Positions 1 through 8,610 are shown, counted from the stretch's first letter. The stretch: DNA of 64,000 bases from CAMCXT01 sp040403315 (GCA_040403315.1 JBBAKX010000007.1:62001-126000); one strand, 5' to 3'. A program made the numbers and translations. The notes: generated from the sequence alone by a model not told the origin.

Positions 1-292
1 GATCGACCAGTTCAATCTCAGATAACATCGTGGTGTAAGATGAATTAATGAGTTGGATGTCGGACAGGTAAAATTTCAATGTTTCGATATTCATTCTGAA
101 ATTATTCGGGCCAACAAAGTTTACATTCTGTTGAAAAGCTTCCCCATTCATTGTTGGAACAAAACGCAATTCAACGGTTCCTTTATTAGGTTGTGTTGGT
201 TCTGGAATGGGCTGGTCTTTTTCGCAGGCGCTTAAAACGGTTATGATGACAGCTCCGATTAGTGCGAATGTGATATTGAATTTCGTTTTCAT
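1..292 (-). CDS. MbnP-like lipoprotein, N-terminal part (runs off window)
   Basis: Only the first 97 codons are present; the frame stays open to base 1. The start is ATG at 290-292. The protein opens with Lys residues, a hydrophobic stretch and a lipobox-like LSAC followed by EKD, so an outer- or inner-membrane lipoprotein is expected. After a proline-rich linker comes a beta-rich segment with VELRFVP, a Phe-Val-Gly-Pro stretch and LKFYLSDIQLI. This last motif resembles the conserved core of the MbnP family (periplasmic copper/tryptophan-derived-cofactor proteins; often paired with MauG-like MbnH and common in Bacteroidota near cytochrome c peroxidase genes). The assignment rests on this short motif, and the partner gene would lie outside the window. 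Confidence 0.65.
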   Translation of the reverse strand, partial: MKTKFNITFALIGAVIITVLSACEKDQPIPEPTQPNKGTVELRFVPTMNGEAFQQNVNFVGPNNFRMNIETLKFYLSDIQLINSSYTTMLSEIELVD

Positions 293-310
293 TTCAGTGG
301 TTCTGGATGA

Positions 311-775
311 TTAATATTTCAGTCCAATTTTGTTGTAAATAAAGTGCATCAACCAAACGGGGCCAATCAGAAGAAATTGGATGTCCTTTAAAAATGAAGG
401 TTTTTTCCCTTCAATGTGGTGCCCGAAAAACTGACCTATCCATGCAATGACAAAAACTGCTAAACCAATAACCCATGCAGGATAGGAAGATGTTTCTTGA
501 ACTTGAAGACTAAGATAGTTTAGTGTAATTAGAAAGAAGGTCATTCCTATTGCCAAAGGTGGTGAAAGAAAGAAATACCAAATGATTGAAAGCCCAGAAA
601 TGATCCAAGCCCAATTGAGATGCGAATTGGCCAAGATTTCTGGAACGGGAATAGATGCCAATAACAGCAGAACGCTCCAAACAATAAGTGGAACGCAGAT
701 CCAATGGATTGCCTTGTTGGTAGAGTTCTTGTGGCTAACTGCGTATTCATCGAGCCAATCTTGAATTTGTCTCAT
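311..775 (-). CDS. Mpo1-like (DUF962) membrane protein
   Basis: A 154-residue integral membrane protein of the Mpo1/YGL010w (DUF962) family. Yeast Mpo1 is an Fe(II)-dependent dioxygenase that shortens 2-hydroxy fatty acids during alpha-oxidation. Family hallmarks visible here are His15 in SHKNSTN, His24 in IHWICVP, and the paired histidines 119-120 in GQFFGHHIEGKKPSF, which would supply the metal ligands. About four hydrophobic segments lie between residues 25 and 150. The length is close to the usual bacterial size. It sits just downstream of the MbnP-like lipoprotein start on the same strand, separated from it by 18 bp, and may be read first in that unit. Activity on bacterial sphingolipids or hydroxy fatty acids is an inference from the yeast enzyme. 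Confidence 0.85.
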   Translation of the reverse strand: MRQIQDWLDEYAVSHKNSTNKAIHWICVPLIVWSVLLLLASIPVPEILANSHLNWAWIISGLSIIWYFFLSPPLAIGMTFFLITLNYLSLQVQETSSYPAWVIGLAVFVIAWIGQFFGHHIEGKKPSFLKDIQFLLIGPVWLMHFIYNKIGLKY

Positions 776-854
776 TGCGATCTAGCATTTGTAATCTGTA
801 AAGATATAGATTGGTGAAATTGGAATTACTGTTTAAGTCAAGTAAAGAAAATTT

Positions 855-934
855 GAAGGATTACCAATCTTTGGGTTTGGCTCAACCCTTTCGGGAGGTA
901 AAAGATCGCGGGTTCAAATCCCGTTACCTTAGCA
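855..934 (+). other. tRNA-like 3' half (degenerate tRNA or tRNA-derived remnant)
   Basis: Bases 907-925 contain a well-formed T arm: a GCGGG/CCCGT stem around the 7-nt loop TTCAAAT, as in a tRNA. Upstream, GGGTT and AACCC can form a 5-bp stem with a 6-nt loop, and AGGTA (896-900) can pair with TACCT (925-929). No matching 5' acceptor strand for TACCTTA is present: GAAGGAT at 855-861 pairs at only about four of seven positions. No CCA is encoded. I therefore read it as a broken tRNA or a tRNA 3'-end copy, not a working gene. Confidence 0.3.
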
Positions 935-1020
935 AATTATCTTTATTATAAATTTAGATTCGGCTTTTCATTTTTGTGTTCATTGGTTCCTAAAATGACA
1001 GATTTTTCGGGTTAAAATCA

Positions 1021-1028
1021 TAGATTTG
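1021..1028 (+). promoter_or_regulatory. candidate -7 element for yebC (TAGATTTG)
   Basis: An exact match to the Bacteroidota primary-sigma -7 consensus TAnnTTTG lies 21 nt before the yebC ATG. I see no clear TTTG at the -33 spacing, only the T-rich stretch GATTTTTC at 1001-1008. Confidence 0.4.
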
Positions 1029-1049
1029 CGCTATTGATTTGTTAGTTAC

Positions 1050-1757
1050 ATGGGACGTATTTTCGAAAAACGAAAGCACAAGATGTTTGCTCGCTACGAC
1101 AAGATGGCGAAGTCATTCACTAGAATCGGAAAAGAAATTGCCATTGCGGTAAAACAGGGTGGACCTGATCCGGATGGAAATCCGCGTTTGCGCGCCGCAA
1201 TGCGAAATGCTAAGGCCGTAAATATGCCGAAGGATCGGATAGAAGCAGCTATCAAACGAGCTGTATCTAAAGATGCAGGAGATTTTTCTGAAGTTGTATA
1301 TGAGGGTTATGGGCCATACGGCGTTGCAATCCTGATTGAAACCGCTACAGATAACACCACAAGAACTGTTGCTAATGTAAGGATGCACCTTACCCGAGGT
1401 GATGGATCTTTGGGCAAAACTGGATCTTTGGACTTTATTTTTGAGCGCAAAGCTCTTTTTAATCTTAATGCCGAAGGCTTGGATGTAGAGGAACTCGAGC
1501 TTGAGCTGATTGATCATGGTTTAGAAGAGATCAACTTGGAAGAAGGTACTATTTACATTTACACTGCATTTACCGACTACCATAAAATGCAAACTGAACT
1601 TGAAAGACGGAATCTAAATATTTCTGGGTCGGAATTGGTTAGAATTCCATTAACTACAGTTGAGCTAACTGATGAACAGGAAGAAGAGATTAATGAATTG
1701 GTTGAAAAGATCGAGGAAGACGAAGATGTTCAACAGGTTTTTATTAACGTGAAATAA
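1050..1757 (+). CDS. yebC: YebC/PmpR family protein
   Basis: A 235-residue member of the YebC/PmpR family. These proteins were long annotated as transcriptional regulators and more recently linked to relief of ribosome stalling at proline stretches. The N-terminus MGRIFEKRKHKMFAR replaces the proteobacterial MAGHSKWANI start but keeps the family pattern RYDKMAKSFTRIGKEI, followed by KQGGPDPDGNPRLR and AKAVNMPKDRIEAAIKRA. Domains 2 and 3 follow, with VYEGYGPYGVAILIE and TDNTTRTVANVR. The C-terminus is acidic. Length is close to normal (about 235-250). A TAGATTTG promoter element precedes it. Its last codons overlap convergently by 14 bp with the minus-strand FG-GAP gene. Confidence 0.95.
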   Translation: MGRIFEKRKHKMFARYDKMAKSFTRIGKEIAIAVKQGGPDPDGNPRLRAAMRNAKAVNMPKDRIEAAIKRAVSKDAGDFSEVVYEGYGPYGVAILIETATDNTTRTVANVRMHLTRGDGSLGKTGSLDFIFERKALFNLNAEGLDVEELELELIDHGLEEINLEEGTIYIYTAFTDYHKMQTELERRNLNISGSELVRIPLTTVELTDEQEEEINELVEKIEEDEDVQQVFINVK

Positions 1758-3939
1758 TCAATTTGCTAAAGCTGGATTTTTTGGAATCCATCACTTGAAT
1801 TAAATAAATGCCATTTGAGAAGCCGGAGAGATGAATAGTTGATCCGGCTTTTTCGTTGGTTTTTTTAGCCATTAACAGTTTTCCACTTAAGTTGAATAAT
1901 TGGATTGTTTTACTTGAATTGTTTTGTGCACCGAATGTAATATATACTTGATTTGTAGCAGGATTAGGGAATAAAATAATCTGCTGAATATTTTCATGTT
2001 TTTCGAAAGTCAATGGCTCCCCTCCAAGGTAAAGCGATAATCCTCCACGTGCATTCCCAGTAATTAGATCAGGATAAGGATCATTGTTCAAGGAGCCGGA
2101 GGTAATTCCCGTTAGTTTTCCTTCATCAATGTTAGAAATAGTGCTGTCTAAGATTTGAAAAGAATTGTTACTGCTTATTTCCCATGCTGAGATAGTCCCT
2201 CTTTCTGTGCCACACAATAAGTAATTTGAACTCAGGTACTCAACAATAGCAGGATTCGAATATCCATAGTTGCTTACGCCTTCTTGAACTGTTTCAACAT
2301 TTCCCCATTGTTCGATATCTGGAGCTGCTGAAAATTGAGCGTTATTGTTCGATCCGTTGTTAAAAAACACCCGAACAAACCCTTGTCTTGAGCCTGAAAC
2401 TAGGTCAACCAAGCCATCTTGATTAACATCGTAAAATGTAGGAGCAGAAAAATCGGAAGCGTCAGATTGGATAGTATTTGACGGCAATAACTCGAAAGAA
2501 ATGTTTCCAATTGAACTGTTGTTATTGAGTAGCCTGAATTTACCATCAAGCTGACCGACAACGATTTCAGGCAATTGGTCGCTATTTAAATCGAATGCCC
2601 CAGGCGCCAAGTACTTTAAGTTGAGTGTTCTGAAGCCTCCAAGATCATCGGTTCGATATACAAAGTTTGGTGAATTGGCTGATCCTATGTTTTCAAAAAG
2701 CCATAGGGCGGCTCTATAATTTCCTAATGTTGAAGGAGAACTTGGTTGTTCATATTCACCTCCTGTTCCTACGATTAAGTCTTGATCACTATCATTGTCA
2801 ATATCAACCAGCAGCGGAAGTGAATTTCTTCCTAAATCGAGCATTTCATGACAAAGAAAAGGAGATTCAGATTCTGTAAAATGAAAAGAACTTCCACTTA
2901 CAGTATTGTATCTTTTCATCAGTCTACCTGAATTTATAGCTTGATCTTCAGTATTAGGTGCTATGATTAAATCAGGGAGATCATCGTTATTAGTTTGTGC
3001 TCTAAAAATTCCAGGAAAAATAGTCACACCTACATTATTCCAGTTGGGTGGATAATTGTTTGGTGTAGGTGCAATTATGTCTGTTGAACCCTGTGGTTGA
3101 TTGATCAGGAAAAGTGTTTCCATAAATGATACATCTCCAAGAAGAAGGTCTTGGTCGTTATCTTGGTCAACATTGTCTAATAAAAGTGTCGAACCACTGT
3201 GCCTACTTCCATCAATAGATCTTCCGCAGGAATCGTCGTAGTTTATTGAGTTTGATTGTACGTTTTCAGTAAAATTTCCCCAATTATCGGATTCTAGTTT
3301 GAAGATCAATTCATCGCTATTTCCATTTAACTCTTGACTTAGATTTTTGTGGAACTCCACACAAGTTCCAAGAATGTAAAAAGTTAGGATGTCAAGATCT
3401 CCATCACCATCTATGTCATCAATTGCAGGAATATCAACCCGGCTCACAAATAGGTTTAAGTTGTTGCCGTAATAGTCGGAAAGCAACAAATCTGTAACTA
3501 GCTCAAATGCTGGTATCGGTCCAGAACTTTGAAGTCTCTTGTAAACACTAATCCCATTTGCGGCTGAAACAAATAGATCGTCAAGATTGTCGTTGTTATA
3601 ATCTCGAATTACAAACCAATTCGAAATTTCAGGTAAACCTGATGATAGGGCGGGGTTGTATGTCCACGTTTGACGATTATCTAAAGATTCATAAACTGAT
3701 ATTTTGTTTCCTGAGCGATCCAACACAATGAGCTCGAGATCCCCGTCGTTGTTGAGATCTGATTGCTGCAATTGTGGTGCGTTCATTCCTCCGAACCAGG
3801 CATTGGAATAACTAGAAGTGTCGTCTTTTCCAGTTAATGGGATCGAGTTATCGAACCTAAAACCCAAGGGCATTACTTGACCAACTGCTGAGTGAGTTAT
3901 CAAGCAAAATACGCCTATTGTAAGGAAGTGTTTTAGCAT
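1744..3939 (-). CDS. secreted FG-GAP/VCBS repeat protein with T9SS type A sorting domain
   Basis: A 731-residue exported protein. A signal peptide (residues 1-20, ending near AVGQ) is followed by many FG-GAP/VCBS beta-propeller units, seen as repeated Asp-rich calcium-binding loops such as DLNNDGDLELIV, DDIDGDGDLDIL and DVNQDGLVDLV. Residues about 654-731 form a type A T9SS C-terminal sorting domain: FPNPATNQVYI, then LFNLSGKLL and GIYLIQV with a basic final stretch. Family knowledge says this tail directs the protein through the SprA translocon and is cleaved or anchored at the cell surface. The ATG overlaps the apt stop codon by one base (TGATG), so translation may be coupled to apt even though the functions look unrelated. 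Ligand unknown. Confidence 0.9.
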   Translation of the reverse strand: MLKHFLTIGVFCLITHSAVGQVMPLGFRFDNSIPLTGKDDTSSYSNAWFGGMNAPQLQQSDLNNDGDLELIVLDRSGNKISVYESLDNRQTWTYNPALSSGLPEISNWFVIRDYNNDNLDDLFVSAANGISVYKRLQSSGPIPAFELVTDLLLSDYYGNNLNLFVSRVDIPAIDDIDGDGDLDILTFYILGTCVEFHKNLSQELNGNSDELIFKLESDNWGNFTENVQSNSINYDDSCGRSIDGSRHSGSTLLLDNVDQDNDQDLLLGDVSFMETLFLINQPQGSTDIIAPTPNNYPPNWNNVGVTIFPGIFRAQTNNDDLPDLIIAPNTEDQAINSGRLMKRYNTVSGSSFHFTESESPFLCHEMLDLGRNSLPLLVDIDNDSDQDLIVGTGGEYEQPSSPSTLGNYRAALWLFENIGSANSPNFVYRTDDLGGFRTLNLKYLAPGAFDLNSDQLPEIVVGQLDGKFRLLNNNSSIGNISFELLPSNTIQSDASDFSAPTFYDVNQDGLVDLVSGSRQGFVRVFFNNGSNNNAQFSAAPDIEQWGNVETVQEGVSNYGYSNPAIVEYLSSNYLLCGTERGTISAWEISSNNSFQILDSTISNIDEGKLTGITSGSLNNDPYPDLITGNARGGLSLYLGGEPLTFEKHENIQQIILFPNPATNQVYITFGAQNNSSKTIQLFNLSGKLLMAKKTNEKAGSTIHLSGFSNGIYLIQVMDSKKSSFSKLIISR

Positions 3940-4469
3940 CAGTAAGTTACCAAACTCTTGATTTCTGAGCTGTATTTGGACAAGGTATCCTTTCCATTTA
4001 AAAATGAAAGTTCTACAAGAAATGAAAATGCTTGAACAGAAGCTCCTTGGCTTTTAATCAATTCGGCAGCAGCTGCAGCAGTACCTCCAGTAGCCAATAA
4101 ATCATCGTGCACGATCACTTTCCAGTCTGGCTTTATTGCATCAGCGTGCATTTCGATTGTTGCGCTTCCATATTCGAGGTCGTAAGACCATGAAACAGTG
4201 CGATAAGGGAGTTTTCCAGCTTTTCGAACGGGAATAAATGGAATATTAAGCTGTTGGGCCAAAAGAATTCCAAAGAGGAATCCCCGACTTTCAACACCAA
4301 GTATGGCATCAATATCAAGATTTCTAAATGGTTCTGCGAGGCTTGATGTAATTTCTCTGCAAAGCACTGGGTTTTCTAAAATGGGCGTGATGTCTTTAAA
4401 CAAAATTCCGGGTTTTGGGAAATCTACAACATCTCTGATGGATGCTTTTACTTTTTCTTCAATGGTCAT
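3939..4469 (-). CDS. apt: adenine phosphoribosyltransferase
   Basis: A 176-residue type I phosphoribosyltransferase that converts adenine and PRPP to AMP and pyrophosphate in purine salvage (cytosolic). The N-terminal FPKPGILFKDITPIL is typical of Apt, VESRGFLFG follows, and the PRPP-binding loop VIVHDDLLATGGT lies at residues 118-130. Length matches the family. It is translationally coupled on both sides: its ATG overlaps the stop of the upstream helix-hairpin-helix gene by four bases (ATGA), and its TGA overlaps the start of the FG-GAP gene by one base. This makes a three-gene minus-strand unit. Confidence 0.97.
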   Translation of the reverse strand: MTIEEKVKASIRDVVDFPKPGILFKDITPILENPVLCREITSSLAEPFRNLDIDAILGVESRGFLFGILLAQQLNIPFIPVRKAGKLPYRTVSWSYDLEYGSATIEMHADAIKPDWKVIVHDDLLATGGTAAAAAELIKSQGASVQAFSFLVELSFLNGKDTLSKYSSEIKSLVTY

Positions 4470-5359
4470 TCAAAAGTCAGGTAATGAACCACTTTCTCTA
4501 GCTGCTCTGGCTTGATCGCATAAATTGCCTGCAGGTCCGAGGGCTTTCGGAAGGGGCCGTGTTTAATGCGGTAATTTACGATGCTTTTTGCTACACCATA
4601 CCAGAAGTAAGGATGCTTTTGTAATTCTTCATATTTGACCTGATTGATGCTGATTTTTTTTATGTTAGATGTATCGAGGGTAATGAATGGTTGAATTATT
4701 TGGTATAAACTATCTGGAAAGTTTTTGATTTCTAGCAACTGTTTGGTGTCCCAAAATCCACCTAATTGATTTCTTCTCCTTATTATTTGTGAAGCTCTGA
4801 ATTTTCCAATTCCTTTTAATTGTATGAGTTGAGTAGAATCGGCGGTGTTTAGTTCAATTCGGATTGATTTTTTTGTGATTTTTTGATTGCTGCCATTGGG
4901 GAATTTTGTTGTTGAATCGATTTGCACAAATGGACTTAAAGCGGCATATCGTTTTTCATTCATGCAGTAAAGTCGTTTGAGGTCTTCCTTCTTTCTAAAT
5001 CTACCTCCTTTAGAAATGAATTTTAAAATAGAGGAACTTTCTTTGGCTGAAAATCCCATAGCCTGCCAGCCATTTATATCTAGCAAATTAGGATCAAACG
5101 ACTTGAGCAGGCTAGGGAGATTGTGTTGGTTCCGACCTTGAGTTTTCCGCTGAAAGATGCTGTCGCTTTCTTTATGCTTGTTCTGCATCCACTCTTGACT
5201 CAGTTCGCTGAGGAGAAGTTCCGCAGGATGCGCAGGAGGAAAAATCTTTTGCCAGTTCATTCTCAGTATTTCTGAGGACAACAACAGAACTACCAAAAAA
5301 ATGATTCCCTTTTGCTCTGTTCTAGAATAGGTGAAGAATTCTTTCAGGTATTGCTTCAT
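4466..5359 (-). CDS. membrane-anchored helix-hairpin-helix (ComEA-like) protein
   Basis: I start the gene at the internal ATG (5357-5359), giving MKQYLKEFFTYSRTEQKG, which matches the usual start of this Bacteroidota family; the longest frame begins nine codons earlier at 5386. One hydrophobic segment (about residues 18-34) follows a short basic N-terminus. The rest contains tandem helix-hairpin-helix units: INGWQAMGFSAKESSSIL, ELNTADSTQLIQLKGIGKF and a C-terminal unit ending in KPEQLEKVVHYL. In ComEA such motifs bind double-stranded DNA during uptake, so a periplasm- or cytoplasm-facing DNA-binding role is plausible but unproven. Other competence genes are not nearby. It heads the unit with apt. 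Confidence 0.85.
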   Translation of the reverse strand: MKQYLKEFFTYSRTEQKGIIFLVVLLLSSEILRMNWQKIFPPAHPAELLLSELSQEWMQNKHKESDSIFQRKTQGRNQHNLPSLLKSFDPNLLDINGWQAMGFSAKESSSILKFISKGGRFRKKEDLKRLYCMNEKRYAALSPFVQIDSTTKFPNGSNQKITKKSIRIELNTADSTQLIQLKGIGKFRASQIIRRRNQLGGFWDTKQLLEIKNFPDSLYQIIQPFITLDTSNIKKISINQVKYEELQKHPYFWYGVAKSIVNYRIKHGPFRKPSDLQAIYAIKPEQLEKVVHYLTFE

Positions 5360-5424
5360 GATCCCTGCAAAGGAAATTGAAGACACTTGAATTATTCGGC
5401 AATGAAACGGATAGAAACGGTTAA

Positions 5425-5449
5425 ATCGGATAATGGCTAATTATCTGAT
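5425..5449. repeat. inverted repeat (10-bp arms, 5-nt loop)
   Basis: ATCGGATAAT and ATTATCTGAT can pair around GGCTA with one G-U pair. It lies between the RmlD-like gene stop and the start of the helix-hairpin-helix gene, both on the minus strand. The minus-strand continuation TTTAACC is only weakly T-rich, so this is a poor terminator candidate at best. Confidence 0.35.
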
Positions 5450-5556
5450 TTTCAATCCATAAAAACTCATTCTTTGTGGGTAAAAGTCAAAGTCGTGTAC
5501 AAAATGAATTTATCTATTAGATAATCAATGTCTTATATAGTGCATTGATGTAAAGA

Positions 5557-6468
5557 TCAGGATTGCGCGATTAATTGTTGTTGAAGTACAGCCAAACCGT
5601 CCTCGAAAGATCGTGGATTATAACCCAAAACACGTCTAGATTTCGACAAATCGAATCCAGTTCTCGGTGGTCTTTTCGCTGGTTGATTTAAACCTGATGA
5701 ATCTGTTCGGTTAACGATTGATTTGTCGAGTCCGAAATAATCTGCGACCCGGTTAACCAATTCAAAAATATTCATGTAATCAGGGCCGGAAATATTGAAA
5801 ATTCCATTGGCTTTTTGGGTTGCAGCGAGTAGGCAACCTTCGGCGAGGTCTTCTGCTAAAGTCGGCATTCTATATTGGTCATCCACAACATTGATTCGAC
5901 TCCCTTTTTCTAGGGCTCCTTTAGCCCAAAGCACAACATTAGATCGGCTCATATGGTCAGCAACACCATAAACAAGTATTGTGCGTAGTATAGCCCAACT
6001 GTTCGACTTTGATTTGACAATGTTTTCGGCTTCAGCCTTCGACCATCCATAGTATGAAACTGGATTGGCTTCATCTTCTTCGGTATAAGGGCCTTTCAAT
6101 CCATCGAAAATGAAATCAGTCGAAACATGCACTAGATGTGCACCAATCGCATTGCAAGCTTCAACTATAAATTCAACAGCATGCACATTGTTTTTGAGGC
6201 ATCCTTCACGATCTGATTCACAAGCATCTACATTCGTCATTGCTGCTGCATGAATCACAACCTCTGGTTGGAATCGTGTAATGACCTCAAGCACGTTTTC
6301 GCGATCACCAATGTCCATTGGGTGATAGGTATAGCCCTGCTGAGTGATCAACCGATTTTCTCCTCTAGCGGTAGCAATGAGTTCGACATTTTTACGGTAA
6401 TTGCTCAGGCAGGCATAAACGATTTTTTGGCCTAACAAGCCATTGCTTCCAGTGATAAGAATTTTCAT
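5557..6468 (-). CDS. RmlD-like SDR family NAD(P)-dependent reductase
   Basis: A 303-residue extended short-chain dehydrogenase of the dTDP-4-dehydrorhamnose reductase (RmlD/RfbD) type. The dinucleotide-binding motif GSNGLLG is at residues 7-13. VVIHAAAMTNVDACE and VHVSTDFIFDG are typical of RmlD, and the catalytic pair is Tyr140/Lys144 in YYGWSK. True RmlD makes dTDP-L-rhamnose for surface polysaccharide. No rmlABC partners lie in the window, so this may be a stand-alone sugar-nucleotide reductase. A TACCTTTC element, a seven-of-eight match to TAnnTTTG, ends six bases before the ATG. It is followed by a 170 bp spacer before the next minus-strand unit. Confidence 0.87.
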   Translation of the reverse strand: MKILITGSNGLLGQKIVYACLSNYRKNVELIATARGENRLITQQGYTYHPMDIGDRENVLEVITRFQPEVVIHAAAMTNVDACESDREGCLKNNVHAVEFIVEACNAIGAHLVHVSTDFIFDGLKGPYTEEDEANPVSYYGWSKAEAENIVKSKSNSWAILRTILVYGVADHMSRSNVVLWAKGALEKGSRINVVDDQYRMPTLAEDLAEGCLLAATQKANGIFNISGPDYMNIFELVNRVADYFGLDKSIVNRTDSSGLNQPAKRPPRTGFDLSKSRRVLGYNPRSFEDGLAVLQQQLIAQS

Positions 6469-6514
6469 GCTTCAGAAAGGTAGATGAATTTGCTGCTGAT
6501 GCGATGCAAAGTAA

Positions 6515-6736
6515 TTAGAGATCCCAAACCCTTGTTCTGCTATTTTGGACATATTCCTTTAGTTTCAGAATAAATGCCATGTGCAGATATACAATTAACG
6601 GTGAGCCAAGCGTGAGAAAAGATGCGTAAATGAAAAACAATCTAATATTTGATCTGCGCATATTGAGTTTGCCACCCAACCAGGTACATACCCCAAACGC
6701 TTGACGTTCAAAGAAATTCGATATTGCCTGGATCAT
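6515..6736 (-). CDS. PspC-domain small membrane protein
   Basis: A 73-residue protein made almost entirely of a PspC domain: ERQAFGVCTWLGGKLNMRRSN followed by one long hydrophobic stretch (residues about 32-60). In enterobacteria PspC is part of the phage-shock envelope-stress response; Bacteroidota often carry short stand-alone PspC proteins of this size whose role is unknown. No pspA or pspB is visible nearby. It lies 46 bp upstream of the RmlD-like gene on the same strand and could be co-transcribed with it. Confidence 0.83.
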   Translation of the reverse strand: MIQAISNFFERQAFGVCTWLGGKLNMRRSNIRLFFIYASFLTLGSPLIVYLHMAFILKLKEYVQNSRTRVWDL

Positions 6737-6828
6737 GTGTTGAGTGTTTAATAGCTACGCCACCAAATTACACAAATGATTCCTCATTCGAAAGTAAAAT
6801 GAAGATCAACAATTCATCGTTCGTTTGT

Positions 6829-6836
6829 TACTTTTG
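6829..6836 (+). promoter_or_regulatory. candidate -7 element for pruA (TACTTTTG)
   Basis: An exact TAnnTTTG match 20 nt before the pruA ATG. A TTTG lies immediately upstream (6824-6827), but it is too close to serve as the -33 box. Confidence 0.4.
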
Positions 6837-6856
6837 GGATCTCAAAACCAATCTAT

Positions 6857-8488
6857 ATGTTGAAAGGATTTTTTAATGTTCCGAAAGCTGTAAATGAGCC
6901 GGTTAAGTCATATTTACCGGGGAGTTTGGAGCGGATGGAATTGAAAGATATGTTGACTCAATTGCAGTCGAAGCAAATTGATATTCCGATGATCATCGGA
7001 GGCAAGGAAGTTTTTACTGACCAAAAGATAACACTTCGTCAGCCACATAAAACCAAGCATGTTCTTGGGCAGTTTTCTCGAGGAACTGAAGACCATGTAA
7101 AGCAGGCAATTGATGAGGCGCTTTTGGCTAAATCAGCTTGGGAAGGAATGACTTGGGAGAATCGTGCGGCAATTTTCCTCAAGGCTGCTGAGTTGATCGC
7201 TGGCCCATACAGAGCACGTTTGAATGCGGCTACCATGTTAGGTCAGTCGAAAAATGTTTACCAAGCAGAGATTGATTCGGCTTGTGAAATGATCGATTTT
7301 TTGAGGTTCAATGTTCAATATATGACTGAGATATATGCTCAGCAGCCGGCATCCTCTCCAGGTATTTGGAATCGCCTCGAGCAAAGGCCTTTGGAAGGAT
7401 TTGTATTCGCGTTAACGCCATTTAATTTCACAGCTATTGCAGGGAATTTGCCAACTTCTGCAGCAATGATGGGTAATGTAGTTGTATGGAAGCCCGCTGA
7501 TACACAAATTTATGCAGCGCATGTTTTGATGGAAATTTTCAAAGCAGCTGGAGTTCCAGATGGTGTAATTAATTTGGTATTCGTGAGTGGGCCAACGGCT
7601 GGAAAAGTAATTTTTTCTCATCCTGATTTTGCTGGAATTCACTTCACTGGATCAACAGGTGTTTTTCAAAATATCTGGAAAACGATTGGTGAGAATATCC
7701 ACTTATATAAAACCTACCCAAGAATTGTTGGTGAAACTGGCGGGAAGGATTTTATTTTCGTTCACAAATCTGCTGATGCTCCAGTTGTTGCCACTGCAAT
7801 TTCTCGTGGTGCATTTGAATATCAAGGTCAAAAATGTTCTGCAGCATCGCGTTGTTACATTCCTGATAATATTTGGCCTGCAGTGAAGGAGCATTTGATT
7901 AAAGATATTTCATCATTTAAAATCGGACCTGTAGACGATTTCAGCAATTTCATTAATGCTGTAATTGATGAAAAATCGTTCGACAAGTTGGCTGCTTATA
8001 TCGATCAAGCGAAAAAAGATCCAGACGCAGAAATAATTGCTGGCGGAACTTATGATAAAACCAATGGATGGTTTGTTTCTCCTACTGTAATAGTGACAAA
8101 CAATCCTCATTACACTACTATGTGCGAAGAGTTGTTTGGACCAGTGGTGACCATTCATGTTTATCCAGCGGATGCTTTTTCTGAGACCTTGGAAATTGCA
8201 GATCAAACTTCCATTTATGCATTAACAGGTTCAATTATTTCTAACGACCGGTATGCTGTAGATGAAGCGACTTATGCTTTAAGAAATGCAGCTGGTAATT
8301 TTTACATAAACGATAAGCCAACAGGTGCAGTTGTTGGACAGCAACCATTTGGAGGTGCTCGTGGATCTGGCACAAACGATAAGGCGGGATCAATGATTAA
8401 CCTTTTACGTTGGGTGTCTCCTAGAACAATTAAAGAGACATTTGTGCCACCAACCGATTATCGTTATCCTTTTTTAAATGAGGCATAA
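6857..8488 (+). CDS. pruA: L-glutamate gamma-semialdehyde (1-pyrroline-5-carboxylate) dehydrogenase
   Basis: A 543-residue aldehyde dehydrogenase of the P5C dehydrogenase type (RocA/PruA). It oxidises glutamate semialdehyde to glutamate with NAD+, the second step of proline catabolism. The family features are LTPFNFTAIAGNLP, the NAD-binding FTGSTGVFQNIWKTIG, catalytic Glu293 in GETGGKDF and catalytic Cys327 in YQGQKCSAASR. The C-terminal QQPFGGARGSGTNDKAG is diagnostic for P5CDH over other ALDHs. Length is normal for the monofunctional enzyme. No proline dehydrogenase gene is adjacent. The gene stands alone, with its own promoter element upstream and a strong hairpin terminator 22 bp after its stop. 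Confidence 0.97.
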   Translation: MLKGFFNVPKAVNEPVKSYLPGSLERMELKDMLTQLQSKQIDIPMIIGGKEVFTDQKITLRQPHKTKHVLGQFSRGTEDHVKQAIDEALLAKSAWEGMTWENRAAIFLKAAELIAGPYRARLNAATMLGQSKNVYQAEIDSACEMIDFLRFNVQYMTEIYAQQPASSPGIWNRLEQRPLEGFVFALTPFNFTAIAGNLPTSAAMMGNVVVWKPADTQIYAAHVLMEIFKAAGVPDGVINLVFVSGPTAGKVIFSHPDFAGIHFTGSTGVFQNIWKTIGENIHLYKTYPRIVGETGGKDFIFVHKSADAPVVATAISRGAFEYQGQKCSAASRCYIPDNIWPAVKEHLIKDISSFKIGPVDDFSNFINAVIDEKSFDKLAAYIDQAKKDPDAEIIAGGTYDKTNGWFVSPTVIVTNNPHYTTMCEELFGPVVTIHVYPADAFSETLEIADQTSIYALTGSIISNDRYAVDEATYALRNAAGNFYINDKPTGAVVGQQPFGGARGSGTNDKAGSMINLLRWVSPRTIKETFVPPTDYRYPFLNEA

Positions 8489-8510
8489 TTAGAATTGATT
8501 ACCCAGCCAC

Positions 8511-8548
8511 AATAAAACGCCCGATTCAAATTGATCGGGCGTTTTATT
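8511..8548. terminator. bidirectional rho-independent terminator
   Basis: A perfect 15-bp inverted repeat (8511-8525 and 8534-8548) encloses an 8-nt loop. The core is ACGCCCGAT/ATCGGGCGT, and the arms end in A-rich and T-rich tracts, so both strands end in U-rich tails. It lies between the convergent stops of pruA and the M49 peptidase and should terminate both. Confidence 0.87.
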
Positions 8549-8610
8549 TAAATTAAATATTGAAATCGTTTCAATAGAATCCACTGAAACGTTCATCGCA
8601 TTATCTCTGT

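Noticed and set aside
53..235. 60-codon plus-strand frame at the window start
   Set aside because: Antisense to the MbnP-like lipoprotein, whose frame gives a signal peptide, lipobox and family motif.
1113..1517. 134-codon minus-strand frame inside yebC
   Set aside because: It lies wholly antisense to a conserved gene and has no recognisable motif or start signal.
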